Shown piece after piece: positions 21,998 through 35,200 of a DNA stretch of 64,000 nucleotides. The first letter of the stretch is position 1, and the number at the start of each line of letters is the position of its first letter. The position numbers and the translations under genes are program-made. The stretch is from Beta vulgaris subsp. vulgaris (taxonomy: Eukaryota; Streptophyta; Magnoliopsida; Caryophyllales; Amaranthaceae). The stretch lies in assembly GCF_026745355.1 (NCBI RefSeq), contig NC_079208.1, positions 25,409,305-25,473,304 of the forward strand. The letters run 5' to 3'. The notes beneath the pieces were generated by a model. The model did no database searches. It saw only the letters and a program-made list of their open reading frames with translations, and had not been told where the DNA came from.

Positions 21998-22226
21998 GGG
22001 CCCGTTCGTTATCATTTTTTGTTTTCAGTTTTCAGTTTTTTTGAAAACTAAAAACCAAAAACAGGAAACCAGAAAAAGTAGTTTTCACTTTTTAGTTGTC
22101 AGTTTTCAGAATCATCATGTTCTCAATAAATTTGACTAATTTTTTATTCATTATAAGACATATATCATATGACTTTGAAAATGAAAAAACCAAAAAACTA
22201 AAAACCATAGTAATACCGAACGGGCC
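21998..22226. mobile_element. Short MITE with GGGCCCGTTCG termini
   Basis: Left end GGGCCCGTTCGTTATC, right end inverted GGCCCGTTCGGTATTA. The interior is A/T-rich with repeated CAGTTTTCAGTTTT. Length and termini suggest a hAT- or Harbinger-type MITE. The flanking octamers resemble each other only loosely, so superfamily assignment is open. Confidence 0.65.
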
Positions 22227-24427
22227 ATAACCTTTAACTTTTATTATAACTCAGTAAATAAGTAAAAAATGTTTGAAACTTAAACAATCTAATTTAAACA
22301 ACTCAAACAAACTTAATAAAATATGTTCTTAACAAATGCAGAAAGTAAACTATACTAGTTACACATTCTCTCCACTCCAGATTCCCAATGATGCACATCT
22401 GTGAACCTGTAATGACAATGCTATACTGAATCTGCTCACCATAAAGGATCATCACATGATCAATAAGGCAAAGCCATGATCACACACACAAACAACACAC
22501 GTAATCAACAAAGCTGAGTACTACATATCAAACATAAGCATTCCTAAATATGATACTACATAATAACGTGCAGGGATAAATAATAACATAATCATATAAC
22601 ATTCTGCAGACAACTTTTACTGAACTAAACTCTAAACATCTTTTTATTACTTTAAATGGAATAGTTATTGGACCCTGAGTTGTCCTACCAACCAGCCTTC
22701 ATTACGAAGACGGAATACGTGAGCCACTACGTATTCCCGAATGACCTACGATATCGAGGAACCTTTGAACTAAAAGAGGAATGGGGATCAACCATCCTAG
22801 AAAAGCTATGGCACGCTCACCATAACCCCAACTCCCAATGTCCAACTCTAGACGTGCACAGTCTAAAGTCTACAACTATTCTCGTCACACTTTACGTTAA
22901 TTACCAATTATTACTTGTTATGACACACACATACAAACAACAAATAAATAATCAAATAATCACAGATGAACTTCTTTTATCTTAGGATTTAATAAGTGAT
23001 CACAACTTACAATCCAAAATTACTTCCTTTAATCCAATCCATTTTATTTGTTGAACCTAGCCAACAATCCAACTTACCTTTATATAGGCATAACTCCAAC
23101 TTACCAAATAAGGCCCACAGTCCTCATAAGATAACAAAAATAATACTTGCCAGGAATTCATGAACATAATGATTCGATTCTCTATAACGTATGTCAATTC
23201 CTCATGCGAATTAATAAATAAACTCTCTTTTCATGCTTGTATCAAATATTCCATACTAACATACAATCCAGTAATCATAATAAATCTCAATTCACATGCT
23301 TGCACACAGACATAAAACATGTAACAATCAAATACTAGAAATCATATATGAACATAATAAGTTCCTATACATGAAACTAAAATTCGTTTAAAACATGATA
23401 CTAATCACATAGCACGTAATTATGTACATACCTCGTGTAAACTAGCCTGTAGGCCACTTTTAACTCTCTAAAAGTTCCCTACGAAATATTCTCCGTCTAG
23501 AAATCAATATAACCAAAATCAATACCCTTACATAAAAAATACAGCAACTCTGAAATATTTAAAATCCCCTTTAAATATATTCAAAAGATAATTTGAATAT
23601 CAAAACTTCAATTACTTTTAATTCCTAGCATATACTACCATACTAGTAATTAAAATTCTCAAAACTCCATAATAAAATTCTTTCTAAAATTCTAGCAACT
23701 TTAAAAATCATAAAGCCTTCTTTAAACATATATAAACATGTTTAAAATCATAATCTAAATCAATCTCATAGTATCTAATATGCTACTATGGTTTTCTAGT
23801 AATGAAAACCTTAAAAATCCATGCTTTAATGATTAAAAATTCAATCTAATCAAAATAAACAAATCTGAATTTTTTTCTTGTAATATAAAATATATATGAA
23901 TCAAGATTACTTATTAAAATAGTAAATTAAAACCAATAATCATAATTAACATTAAAAGAAAGCATAAAAACAGTCTTTAATGGAAACTTGAGGAAGAAGA
24001 AAAGAAAAAGGAGAAAAAGAGTAAAATACCGAAATCACGAGTAAAAAATGGCAGCAGAATTGCGAAACTTGCAGGAGCCATAACTAATAGAATAATAATC
24101 GAAATCGAGTGATTCTTGAGACTATATTAAATAACTTTTCGAGATCTACAATTTCTAAAAACGAAGTTTTGGCTAAAAAGAAACGGAACTATGAGAAATC
24201 TAGCCAATTAGATTCGGGTGAGAGAAAAAAAAACGAGTGAAGGGAAGAAAAGAAAACTATGAGGAGAGAGAAAATAATCTTTGTGTGGGATAAATAATTG
24301 GGTATTAGGATATTTATAAAAAAGCTTCCCTTTTTGGGCTTAAGAAAAAGAGATAAGATTTAATGAAATTTGATGATGAACAAGATAAATACTTTTGGAC
24401 TTTAATCATCAACATAACTCTTTTTCC

Positions 24428-24880
24428 TTTTTTGGGAGTTTGGGGATTAGAGGATGGGATTGGGAATGGGAGTTAGAAGGTGGGAATTCATTAAATATAT
24501 CCCAATCCCTTGTTTGGTATGTTAGTGGGATTATGTTGGGAATATTATTATCCCATGTTTGGTATGAGGTACTTAAGTAGGGAATATATTGCTAAATTAC
24601 AAATTTACCCATTTTAATAAGGATAGCAAAAGAAGAGCAAACAATATTGGTGAAGTATATTTTAATGAAGGGTAAATTCGTCTTTAAACATAACTAGAAA
24701 TAATCCCCCTCCTTAATACCTGCCCCCTCCCATGTCTTATTTTGGTGGAATAAGAGGGGTTTAATCCCATTCCCCTTCACATGGGAATTTAGATATCCCC
24801 TCAAACAAACATGGGATATCTACCCATGGGGATATAATATCCCATTCCCACCCCCTAATCCCCCTAAACAAACACCCCCT
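24428..24880. mobile_element. MITE-like element with imperfect 40-bp inverted ends
   Basis: The left end (TTTGGGGATTAGAGGATGGG and onwards to GGGAATGGG) is mirrored at the right end (GGGGATTAGGGGGTGGGAAT on the minus strand). No coding content. The GGGGTGTTTG-type end resembles hAT MITEs. No clear TSD. Confidence 0.5.
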
Positions 24881-25139
24881 TTATCCTTCTAGGATTTTTA
24901 GGTTCCTCAATTCATTAGACTTCTTTTTCAATATAAATTAGTATTTAAAAACTTTTATCAAAACATGCTGAATTAAAATATTTTCAACTTTATTAAGTCA
25001 TGAAAATAATTTCATTTGACTTTTAAAATAGTCAACCTTTTTAAATACTCAAATCATTTCAAAACTAACTTGTGTTTAAATATAAATATATAAATACTTA
25101 AATATATTTATAAAATCCTTTAAAATGAGGGGGATTACA

Positions 25140-26253
25140 CTTTTCATTCAACTTAGGGGGCGTTTGGTTCATGAAGGGGAAAGGGAAAGGGTTTAAGAAA
25201 GAGAAACAAGGAGAAAGGAAAAGAAAACCCTTTCTTAAAGAATGTTGCTTGGTTTGAAAACTCATCTTCCTCCTCCCACTATTTTTCCTCACATTCTTCC
25301 CCTATCTCTCCCAAGTACTACCACCACCACCACAACCCCACCCCTCACCGCCGCCGCACCCTCTCATTGCCACTCATAATGCCTCCCTCTTACTACCGCA
25401 CAACACTCCCCACCTCACCGCCACCTCACACCGCCACCTCACCGCCGCCCGTCACAATCCCCCCTTCCTTGCTTTTCTTCTCTACCACCATTAAAGACCA
25501 TATTTGAGGTTTTAAAGGTCAAATTCGACTAATAAAAATTTCAGATATGAAGTTTTTATGGCCGAATTTGACCATCTAAAGCCATAATCAATTATTAGAG
25601 TTGGGTTTTTAAGTTGGATTTTGCGGGGTTGTTGTTACGTGTGGCGCCAACGTTCTTCCTCCCTCCCCTCTTCCGCGGCAGCTGTGGGTTGAATGAGGTT
25701 TTTTCGAGTGGGTTTTGGTGGTTTTCAGGGGGTGGGGTGGCTAACCGGGTGGTAGTATTTTTCGGGCGGTGGCTCTCAAGGGGTGGGGGTGGCTAATCGG
25801 GTGGTTAGATGGTTGGGGGAATATTTTCCGGTTGGTTCAGATGACGTGTGGTGGTTCTGGTGGTGAGTTCAGGTGGCGAGGGTGGTGAGTTCAGGTGGTG
25901 GTGTGGTGGTTCTGTTGGCAAGGATGGTGAGTTCAGTTGGTGGTGTGGTGGTCAATGATTGGTCAAGGTGACCATGAAGTAGATGAGAGAAAGGCTAAGT
26001 GAAGCCCTAGGGGGGTGTTGGGAATGGATGTAGAGGACTTTGGGGGAATTTAAATAAAGGGAAATATATTATAAAAAAAGAAAAGAAAATAATTTTTTTT
26101 AAAAAAACAAAAATGATGAACTCCCCCAAAAAGGTAATGATAATCAAATTAACCCTCTCTTCTTTTTTTCTCCCCCCAACCTATTCTTCCGACCTACCAG
26201 CTCCGGCGTTGAAGTAGTTCTCTCAGTCGGGTCGCCCACTCGAACTCGCAGTA
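25140..26253 (+). other. Upstream region and leader of PRL1
   Basis: No gene. From about 25157 a hAT-MITE-like end (AGGGGGCGTTTGGTTC) starts, followed by CCACC/CCGCC-rich and later GGTGG-rich blocks (25320-25460, 25690-25950) that are partly complementary and may fold. A matching right terminus was not found. The last 90 bases before the ATG (pyrimidine-rich, then GC-richer) are the likely PRL1 5' leader. Confidence 0.45.
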
Positions 26254-29200
26254 ATGACGGGACAGACGGGTACGACAGTATCAATGGAACCAGTAGAACG
26301 ACAGTCGCTAAAAAAACTCAGTTTCAAATCCCTTAAACGTGCTCTTGATGTTTTCGCTCCTCTTCACTCTCACTTCTCTCCTCCTGATTCCGAAAGGTCT
26401 GTACTCTTTCTCTCTCCTCGCTAAAACCCTAATTCGTTTCTTACGTTTTCCCCTTTTATGTTTCTGTATATTTTAACAATTTTGTTCCTTTGATTGTTGC
26501 AGTAAGAAAATTCGGTTGAGCCATAAGGTTAGTCAATGAATTCCCATTTATGCATTGCTGTGTTTGAGAAATTCCTAAATCATAATTATGTTCAACATAT
26601 TTTGTTTGGAACACTTTTTGGTGGTATATTCAGCAAAAAGTATTGTTTATAAAAAAAAAGTCTATAAGAACCTAACGTATAACCTGATTATTAGTATATT
26701 ATTAGATTGGTATTTTTGATTAGATGCACTACTTATTTGACTAGATATAATACTTTTGATTGATCTGAGCACAAAAAATAATATTGAACGGTTCTTAATT
26801 GGGCAAAGCTCGTATAATTGTAATTTGTATATTCTGTTTATTGAATTTAATAACTGTTGTTTTGGTATTGTGGAATATTTGAAGATTAATGTGGAATTTG
26901 GAGGGATTAAACCGGCTTTAGCTCAGCCTCAGCCTAGTAAGCAAATTCAAGGGCGGTCCGGTTCGGCTCCGTCTGATTCCCTTGCCCTTCCTGGTACTTC
27001 TTTGTGCAATTATATGCTCTTTTGTTGTGATTATTATATTTGTTTTATGTGTTTTTGAAGTGAGTTTGATTTGATTTGATTATGATTACCTTTTGACTTG
27101 TTTTACTGTTTAATAGCTCCTGAGGATGCACAAAAAGGAGGGGCTCATAATGCTCTAGTTGTCGCTCCAGCTGCACATCCTAGACCGTATGTGCATCCAT
27201 ATTTATCTTTATTATGTCCTGTGCTGAAACGTCTTGAATATGGTAGCTGACCTCTTGTTCCGGAATCCAATTAAATGAACCTTAGGGGTGTAATGAAAAT
27301 GGTAGAAGACAGATTTCTTTTTTGTTCCTATTAGCTGTACTGTAGCTTTTATTCGCTATGGAACTAGGTAGAGATAATATGTTACCCTCCTGTACATGTT
27401 TAAACTTTCAATTTGAGAATACGTTTCCATTACTTCCACAGCCCTTATTTTATGAGAAGTGAATATAACTTGCTAATGTATGTAGCGAATGATTGTAATC
27501 GTGGACATTAGTTAACAATTAAAATGTAGAGATATACCCATGTGTTGTTTTAGCTGAAGTACAAAGGAAAACAAATTGCAATGTTTCGACCTATATCAGA
27601 TTTTTTTCAGTTTTGATTTACGATATCTGGCTTTTTTTTGGTGTTTTCAGGAATGAAGTTGGTCCTAGCAAAAGCAATGCGATTATGTCGACTCCCAGTT
27701 CTTCTGAAAGGTAAATAGCTTCACCTTTTCATTGCTGAATATATGTCACCAGGCTTCTCAGTTTCCATAGTTTTAAATTTTTCTGACCTTGCTGAATCTA
27801 TCTTTGCCTTATGCAAGGCGAAAGCATATTGTATTATGTCTTTCTAGTACTGGTTCTGGTAGTTGTGGATTAATGGTATTGTTCCAGTGATATGAGCAAT
27901 GCCTTTGCACTTGCTTCCATAGCCAACGTCGAGTTATTATATACAGATTTTATGCTATCAAATTTTGTTGTTCTCCGATCTGCCTTCTTGTTTGGCTCAT
28001 ATCTGACCCCTCACAATAACATTGGGTATTGTGGATACTTACCAGTGAAACAAGGGACGCGGGACGGAGCCACGTTTCCCGATCTGGGTCGTTCGTTCCC
28101 GATCGCGGAACAAACGCGACCCAGATCGCCTCCGTTCGCGAATCCGATCGCCTAAGGCGACGTCCCTGATTTCAAGCTTTGGAGTTTGGGAGTTGAAGGT
28201 TTGATAATGGAGGTTATGTTGATGAAGGGAAGAAGTTCTGAAGAAGGAAGAGGAGAGAGAAAGAGACGTAGAAGAAAGTGGTATAAGTGGCAGACCACTG
28301 CCTATTTGCATCTGGTGGAGTGTAATTTTAATGATATAGTTGTATACCACATTACCACTCTTTCTTTTTTTACACGGGGAGTACTTTTTTACTGCCTCTT
28401 CTATTTTTTGACTTTTCAACTTCTTTTTACTGCCTCCTTTTATTACTTTTTTGACTTTACTTTTTTTTACCAATGATACAGCTGTACACATTACCAATAA
28501 TGAGCAATTTTTTACTTTTCAACTTCCAATATTTTTTTTTCTTTTTCAAATCAAAGACCAAGTAACACATTTAATCATTTATATTATTATTTTTCAATTA
28601 TATTTTGATAGGATTACTAAGAGTTCTAATATTTTAAATTTATTAAATAAATCAGTAAAAAAATGACCCAACGTTCCCGATTCACTCAAGGTAGCGTTTC
28701 CTGTTTCCGTTTCCGTCCCGCGTTTCGTATCGAATTTCGTTCCTTGTATCATTGATACTTACAATTCAAGAATCTGAAAAGGCTTCATGTCGGACACTTT
28801 CTATCTCTTATTTTCTTCTCTTATTTATCTTTCCATTCTTTTTGTCGTTCCCTCTCTTGAAGTTGTGTAGCTTCCCTTGCAGAGTCGACCGATCACAGGT
28901 GTGAATTAGGTTATGTAGGTTCTATTGCTATTGGTTGATTTTTCTGTTTTGGCTTTGATTTTGATTGGAAGTCATTGTCTTTAATGTGGTCAACCTTAGC
29001 CTCCAGTTCACGCCCAATAACTTTCTTGCATGTCCGCAATTGTGGTTATCATGGTAATTTTGTAGTTCATGATAGATTTGTCCACTCCGTCTGTTTATTT
29101 TGGACCAATATGCCATTGTCATGTAGTATTTGTACAAATATTAATACTTGATTAACCTTATACGTTTTTAATATCATTGATGTTGACAGTTTTTGTTCGA

Positions 29201-32200
29201 CATATCTTTTTCATATGGTTTTTTAGGCTTACCATCTTGGTTTTGATCTTTTGTTTCACAATTCAAGGTTCTCAACATCTGCTCTTATGGAACGAATTCC
29301 AAGTAGATGGCCAAGGCCTGTATGGCGTGCTCCATGGAAGAATTACAGGGTGAGCAACTCTTTTGTGCTTTAGTTTACTTTTTTTCTGGAATTGCAACTT
29401 GCTATAAGCTTGTCAAGTTGATTTCACTTATTTTGTGGCCATGATTTAGGTTAGATTGGCTTTGCATTATGTAGCCTGGATTGTCATTTCATGTTTTCTT
29501 GGTGTGATTGCTAGGGATTGGCAGGAGCTCCGTTTTTTGTTTTGCATCTTTCGGATCTACTGTTTATAATACTTATTGTGCCATTACCTTCCTTAGGAAG
29601 AATGAAAAAGCTTGTATTGGAGCTAGAAGTATTTGATTCTCGTATCTTCTTTCTTCCTGCACAGGGATTCTGTTATAGGACAATAGGAATGTATTTCCTA
29701 AAAGCTAGCTCAAGAGGAGGAGATCCCATTGTCCTATATAAACCACACACCAACCTCCCATACGGTTGATGCGAGATGCTTTCCTTGGGGATCAGTCCAT
29801 AACATTATTCATTTTTGTTAACTTGAATAGTGTATCCTTAAAACATTGTGTCAAATTAGTGCACTAGTTTCAGTTTGTTGTTTACTTCACCTGCCCCAAT
29901 TTCCCACTTTCCTTTAGTTTTAGTGTGTCCTTAAAAACTTTTAGGTTTAAGTCGTTCTCTCTCCATCACATTAACTCTTTCTTCTCTTCCATTTATAATA
30001 CTTTCTGTTACGACTACCTCTCTTTTTTGTATTAAGTTTTTTCATTCTATATTTAGCCTTTATCCATGCCAAAGAGAAGTAGAGAGTTCAATATAGGACA
30101 AGACGTTTCTTGTTACGCATACCGATGTCCTAAATTGTTGAAATCTTGCCGTTTTCGTCCCCTTGCCTAAATTGGAACCCGTACCCCAAACCCTAAACCA
30201 ATTTCTAAAAGGTGCGAGTTCGGAGGTTGAAGGGGTTACCAGCAATAACCAATACACAACTTATTGAAGGACTATGATTAATATTGCAAAGGTGAAAGGA
30301 CACACCAACAAGAAGCAAGATTTTTTTTTTTAAAAACAATAGGGATGGATAATATTGCAAAGGTGAAAGGACCTGCCACTAAAAAGAAGAAAACAATTTT
30401 TTTCAATTTAGTACTAGTTTCTAGATTGTGAAATTGATCTCAAAACCTTGAATGGGTTCTGAAATCCCAATCTTGGGCATGGTTCCCACTAGCTTCAATT
30501 TCTTTTTCGTACAAGGAATCTAAGTGTATGTAACGTTTTGGGTGATTTTAAGAGCATGCAAATATGTAACAAGCTCGGATGCATTATGGTGTCATGCGTA
30601 AGGTTTCAAGCTAGATAGCTCATGATCAAGACATATCTGTATAATTTGACACCATTTTACTTTTGTTTTGTTGCTATATGACATCCTCTCTTTTCACTTG
30701 TGTAGGTAATAAGTGGGCACTTGGGATGGGTGAGATCCCTCGCCTTTGATCCAAGTAATAATTGGTTTTGCACTGGTTCGGCAGATCGTACAATTAAGGT
30801 TTGAATTTATTTTTCTTATCTAATATGGTGTCTTATGCCTTTATGCGCTTAGTGAATTTTATGGTTAAGCTAAAGTTGTCTCAATGACAAGGTGATGGAG
30901 GTTTTTTTTTTTTTTTTAAAATCCAAATTACAAGAATGAGACCTTTCAAGTAGGAAAACCAAAGTGTATAGACTATAGACTATAGGGATGATCACGATGT
31001 TTTGGGCTAGCATTGTAGGCCATTAAGAGGGAGTGTTTTGGGAGGGGTGTTGCACAAGTTGGTTGAGGAGGAGAGAGATGGAGAGAAGTAAAAAAGGACC
31101 CCATCTCCTAGGAGAGAGAAAGAGAAAATATATTGCCATACGGACAATTGGCTCTTATAATTTCAAATATTGCTAGTATGTGCTAAATAATACGTACTCC
31201 TCTATTTGGTGTCCATAGTACGAACAATCGATGTATTTGTGCGAAATATTATGTTAGTGACATGAGTTAGAATATTAGAGAGTATTTTGACCAATTTATC
31301 ATTTTGATGTTTTTATTATTTAAAAAATTCAGAATATCTACCTTATTTACTTTAACCTAGGATGCTCGTACTCGGGTACGAGTGTCGGAATCGTGTATGG
31401 ATTCGAGGGCCGGACATGGCAATTCAAAACTCTAAGGGGTGGCGGAGCCATTTGTTAAGTGTCTAATTTTGAATATGGACTTCGGGACACGACAAACAGT
31501 GAAAAGATATTGAATTTATTTATGTGAATTATATTTTTAGTTTTTTAAGATTATTTTTTAGTATTTAATTTCTTGAAAAAAGAGAGTAAATACTTTTGAT
31601 AACATGCTCTTTAGTGCTTAGGAAATCACCGAAGAAAGCATAAAGTATCTCCAAAGAAAGAGAAAATAAGGTTTTTTTAAAAAGGAAAAGGAAAGCATCT
31701 TTAATTGGGGAAGAATAAAAAAATCAAAAGAAAGGAATGATGCTAGGGTGCAAGTTATAAAAGTGCGAAAGGAAATAAATGATGCCAGTTGTAGTATTGA
31801 CAACTTGAACCAGTAAACAATACTCTAACATTGATTGTTCATTTACCCATTCATAGTTTTCAAAACACCAAAGTTTCATGCACTTCTCTCACTTCTCTAC
31901 TTCTCTCTCTGCAAAAGCATCAACGCCGAGTCCACTTTCTTCCTTAAAGGTAAGGTCCAACCTGGATTTCGTGTCGGCACCCGTGTTGTGTCGTGTCGAT
32001 ACCGGCACGGTGGCGGTGGTGGCCAAATTTGAGCTTCCCAGACTTTAACATAGTACCAATTAAATACTGACAGTTAACATGGGACCCGATTTCTGTGTTA
32101 CGCTTAATTTTAAAAAGTGCCCCCAAGGTGCGCCTAGACGCTGGTCGAGTAGAGGTGCAGGCCAAAACGCATTTGACTAGCCAGGCGAAGCGCACAACGA

Positions 32201-35200
32201 CAGGCGATATGAGGCGCTCGCTTTTTGCCGCCTTTGGCAGAGGCGCAAGGTGCACTGCCTTGTCACCTTTAGTAGAGAGGCGCATAGTGGGTAGATCTCA
32301 GTTCAAAAGTAAAAAAATAATATCAAATTCAAACTTACCTTGGCTTTAATTTAGCAATTTCGAGCAAAAGCCTTTTGTTAGTTTCATTAGATTTCATCAA
32401 ATTGAACCCTATTTTAAAAACCCTAATTTTAGAGCAATCCCTAATTTTTCATGTGGTGGCAATTGATGGCCGCCAACTCGCCGTAGGTTATAGAGGTTTC
32501 ATAGGGTGCCTGGCGAGTTGACGAACAAGGTAAGTCTTCTGTCTCTCTCTTCGATCTTCTCTTCTTTCTTTCTCTCTTCGATCTTTTCTTCTTTCCTTTT
32601 CTCTCTCTTCAATCTTCTCTGATCTGTTGCTCTATATTTTTTAAAAATTACGGCGAACTTCTTTTTCTTTTTTTCTTCTTCGAAGGCTGCACTTTAGGTG
32701 TTATGTTAACTCTTTATCTAGCCACATCAATTTAGTTTCTTTTAGAGAAAAATAAGATCCGGAAAACATAAAATAGAAAAATTAAATAAATAAAAATATA
32801 TTAAAGTCACAAAAACAAAATAATAAAAATAACAATTTAAAAGTGCGCCTTGACTACGAGATGCGTGCGCCTTCGTCTTGCATCTAGGTGCGCCTAGTGC
32901 CTTAGTTTTAAAAAGCGCGCCCAGGCGCCAGGCGGATCTAGGCGACGGCTAAAACACACCCCAATAGTGAGGCCAAGCGACCTACAACAAGTGCTAAGAG
33001 GCGCGCGCCTTGATTCGCCTTCGACGAGGCGCAAGATGGCCGCTTTTGGTAGAGAGGGACATGATAGGAGAAGAAAGAGTACATCTGGGTTTAAAGTTGG
33101 AAAAACCAAAATTTCTTCAAATTTTAACTCCCCTTTGCTTTAATTTGTTAATTTTGAGCAAAAGCCCTTTGTTAATTGCATGATATCTCATCAAATTGAA
33201 CCCTAACTAGAAGCCCTAAGTTTTGTGGGAAAAACCCTGATTGCGAACCAATTCCGCAAATTTTTGGTTGTTGGTTTGACAAAAGTCGCCAACGAGACTT
33301 CTTCGATGGCCTACTGCGTCAATTTTCCCTCTTTTTGATAGTCTCTTCTTCTGTTTCTCTCTCTTCAATCTTTTCCTCTTCTCTTTCTTTCGAATTTTTC
33401 CGGTGAGCTTCCTTCTTTCTTCTTTTCTTTAACTTTTCTCATCCTTGATTGTGGAACCGTCGGAGGCTCCGCCTTTCTCCAACCTTTTTTTTGTTTCTTT
33501 TTGGCTTTATGATCGGCTATGTTATTCGGACATGGCAAAATCGCCACCGTACCCGTGTCGACACGGATCCGGATACGAATGCGAAATACGTATCAGATCA
33601 TTCAATTTGCACCGGAAAGTAGTCACCTGATAAAGGTATAGAGATCGGTGTTAGACGGCTTGCGAGAGGGCAAAAGAGGCGGGGTAAGGAGAGAGAAAAC
33701 TAAAAGCTGGGCTTTTTTTAGCTTCACGTGGCTTTCTCTTTTCTCTCTCTCAAGGACTGCCAGGCACCAGCTGGCCCCAGCCTTTTGTTTCTTTTTTTCT
33801 GTTTCTTTATTCTTTATTGCTCTCTCTTTATCGTTATCTGAGCTTATTTAATCTGAATTGGAGCAAAAAACTGCAAGCTGGCCCCAGCATTATTCAATAT
33901 TGTTTTCAATCTGAGTTTATTTTAAATCACACTTTTTCATCTATTCCCTAGACAAGCTTTTAATTCCTATCTTTTCTGGAAAAGATTAGTTTAAAGAAAA
34001 CCCTAAGATAATATTTTTCTTAGGATCTTTTTGCTGTACCCATACCCGTGTCCAAAGTTAGTACGGTGTCCCCGTATCCAATTTTTTTGAAAATGACGTA
34101 CCGGACACTTGGATCCGTACCCGTATCGGGTACTCGTACCCGTGTCCATGTTACATCGATGATCTGGGTAGGCCTGTGGGGAAGTCACGTGATTCTTACT
34201 TTTCACTTCCCCCCCTCGTTCTCTTTCCTTCTTCTGTTCTGCTTGTGTTCTTAGCCTACAATCAGGTTGTTTTTAATTAATATCCAAACACATTATTTAA
34301 TTTCACTGGTATACTACGAATAGGCAATTATAAATTTTGCAGTAGCGAATTTAAAGTATAGACCGTAGTTTTCTTTTTTTTAAATTACAATACTTTATAT
34401 ATTTTTTAATTATTATGTTCTTTTTAGCATAAATCATGGTCTATACTTATTGTTAAGGTTTTTGGTACCAAAGGTGCGCCTCACCTATGAGATGCGTGCG
34501 CCTTATCCTTACGCCTTTTAAAACTAAGCCTAGCGCCTTTTAAAACTGAGGTCCTTCCTTTATTGTTTGGGAGCTTGTTTAGAAGCTTGAAAACCCACTG
34601 TAAAAATATTGGACAACTCTTGTCATTCTTATTCTCTTTTCCTTCAGAAAATAAAATTGCCCACCACTAACACATTAGACTCCAGATATATAATTATTAT
34701 CCAAAATAGCAAGATTTTATCCTAACCCTTAAAAAAAGAAAAATATTTGTCATATATAAGTCAAACCTTGGCACCTTACCTTCCATAACGAGCAGCCATA
34801 AAAATCTTTTCCACTTGATAATAGAGATGCAAGAAGAATATGGAGCTGTCGATGTTCAAGAAAATTAATAAAGGAAGAAGAAAATGGTTGTTGGGTGTTG
34901 ACTTTTGACTGGGAAAATTTAGAAGAACAGACAGAAAGAGCTTTACCTGTTTTTCAATGTAAGGTTTTGAATTCTGGTAAATTTTTTTTGTCTAATGACA
35001 ATATATTAAGTAAGTCAATCACTTCCTAAAGTACAGAAAATATTAAAATAATAAATTGGCCAGAATATCCCCCAAGATTCTAACTCAAGTCATTGGTGTA
35101 ATGTTTAGCACAAATATGTTATAGTTGGTGCTATGGAGAGCAAATGTATGGGTATGTATTATTTAGCACATACCTGCGATAGTTGAGATTATTTAGAGCC

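Larger units (their letters stand above)
21865..25139 (-). mobile_element. Probable solo LTR, about 3.27 kb
   Basis: Bounded by TGTAACACCTC on the left and GAGGGGGATTACA on the right (TG…CA with short inverted ends). The flanking pentamers TTTTT (21860-21864) and CTTTT (25140-25144) match at 4 of 5 positions, so the TSD is only partly supported. Read on the minus strand it begins TGTAATCCCCCTCATTTT, resembling the LTR start of the gypsy element at 61731 and the solo LTR at 55624. There is no polyprotein inside. It carries two MITEs (21998-22226, about 24428-24880). It could instead be a non-autonomous element. Confidence 0.5.

Noticed and set aside
28039..28497. 152-codon minus-strand frame in PRL1 intron 5
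   Set aside because: Crosses the MITE boundary and uses its GC-rich end; no recognisable domain.
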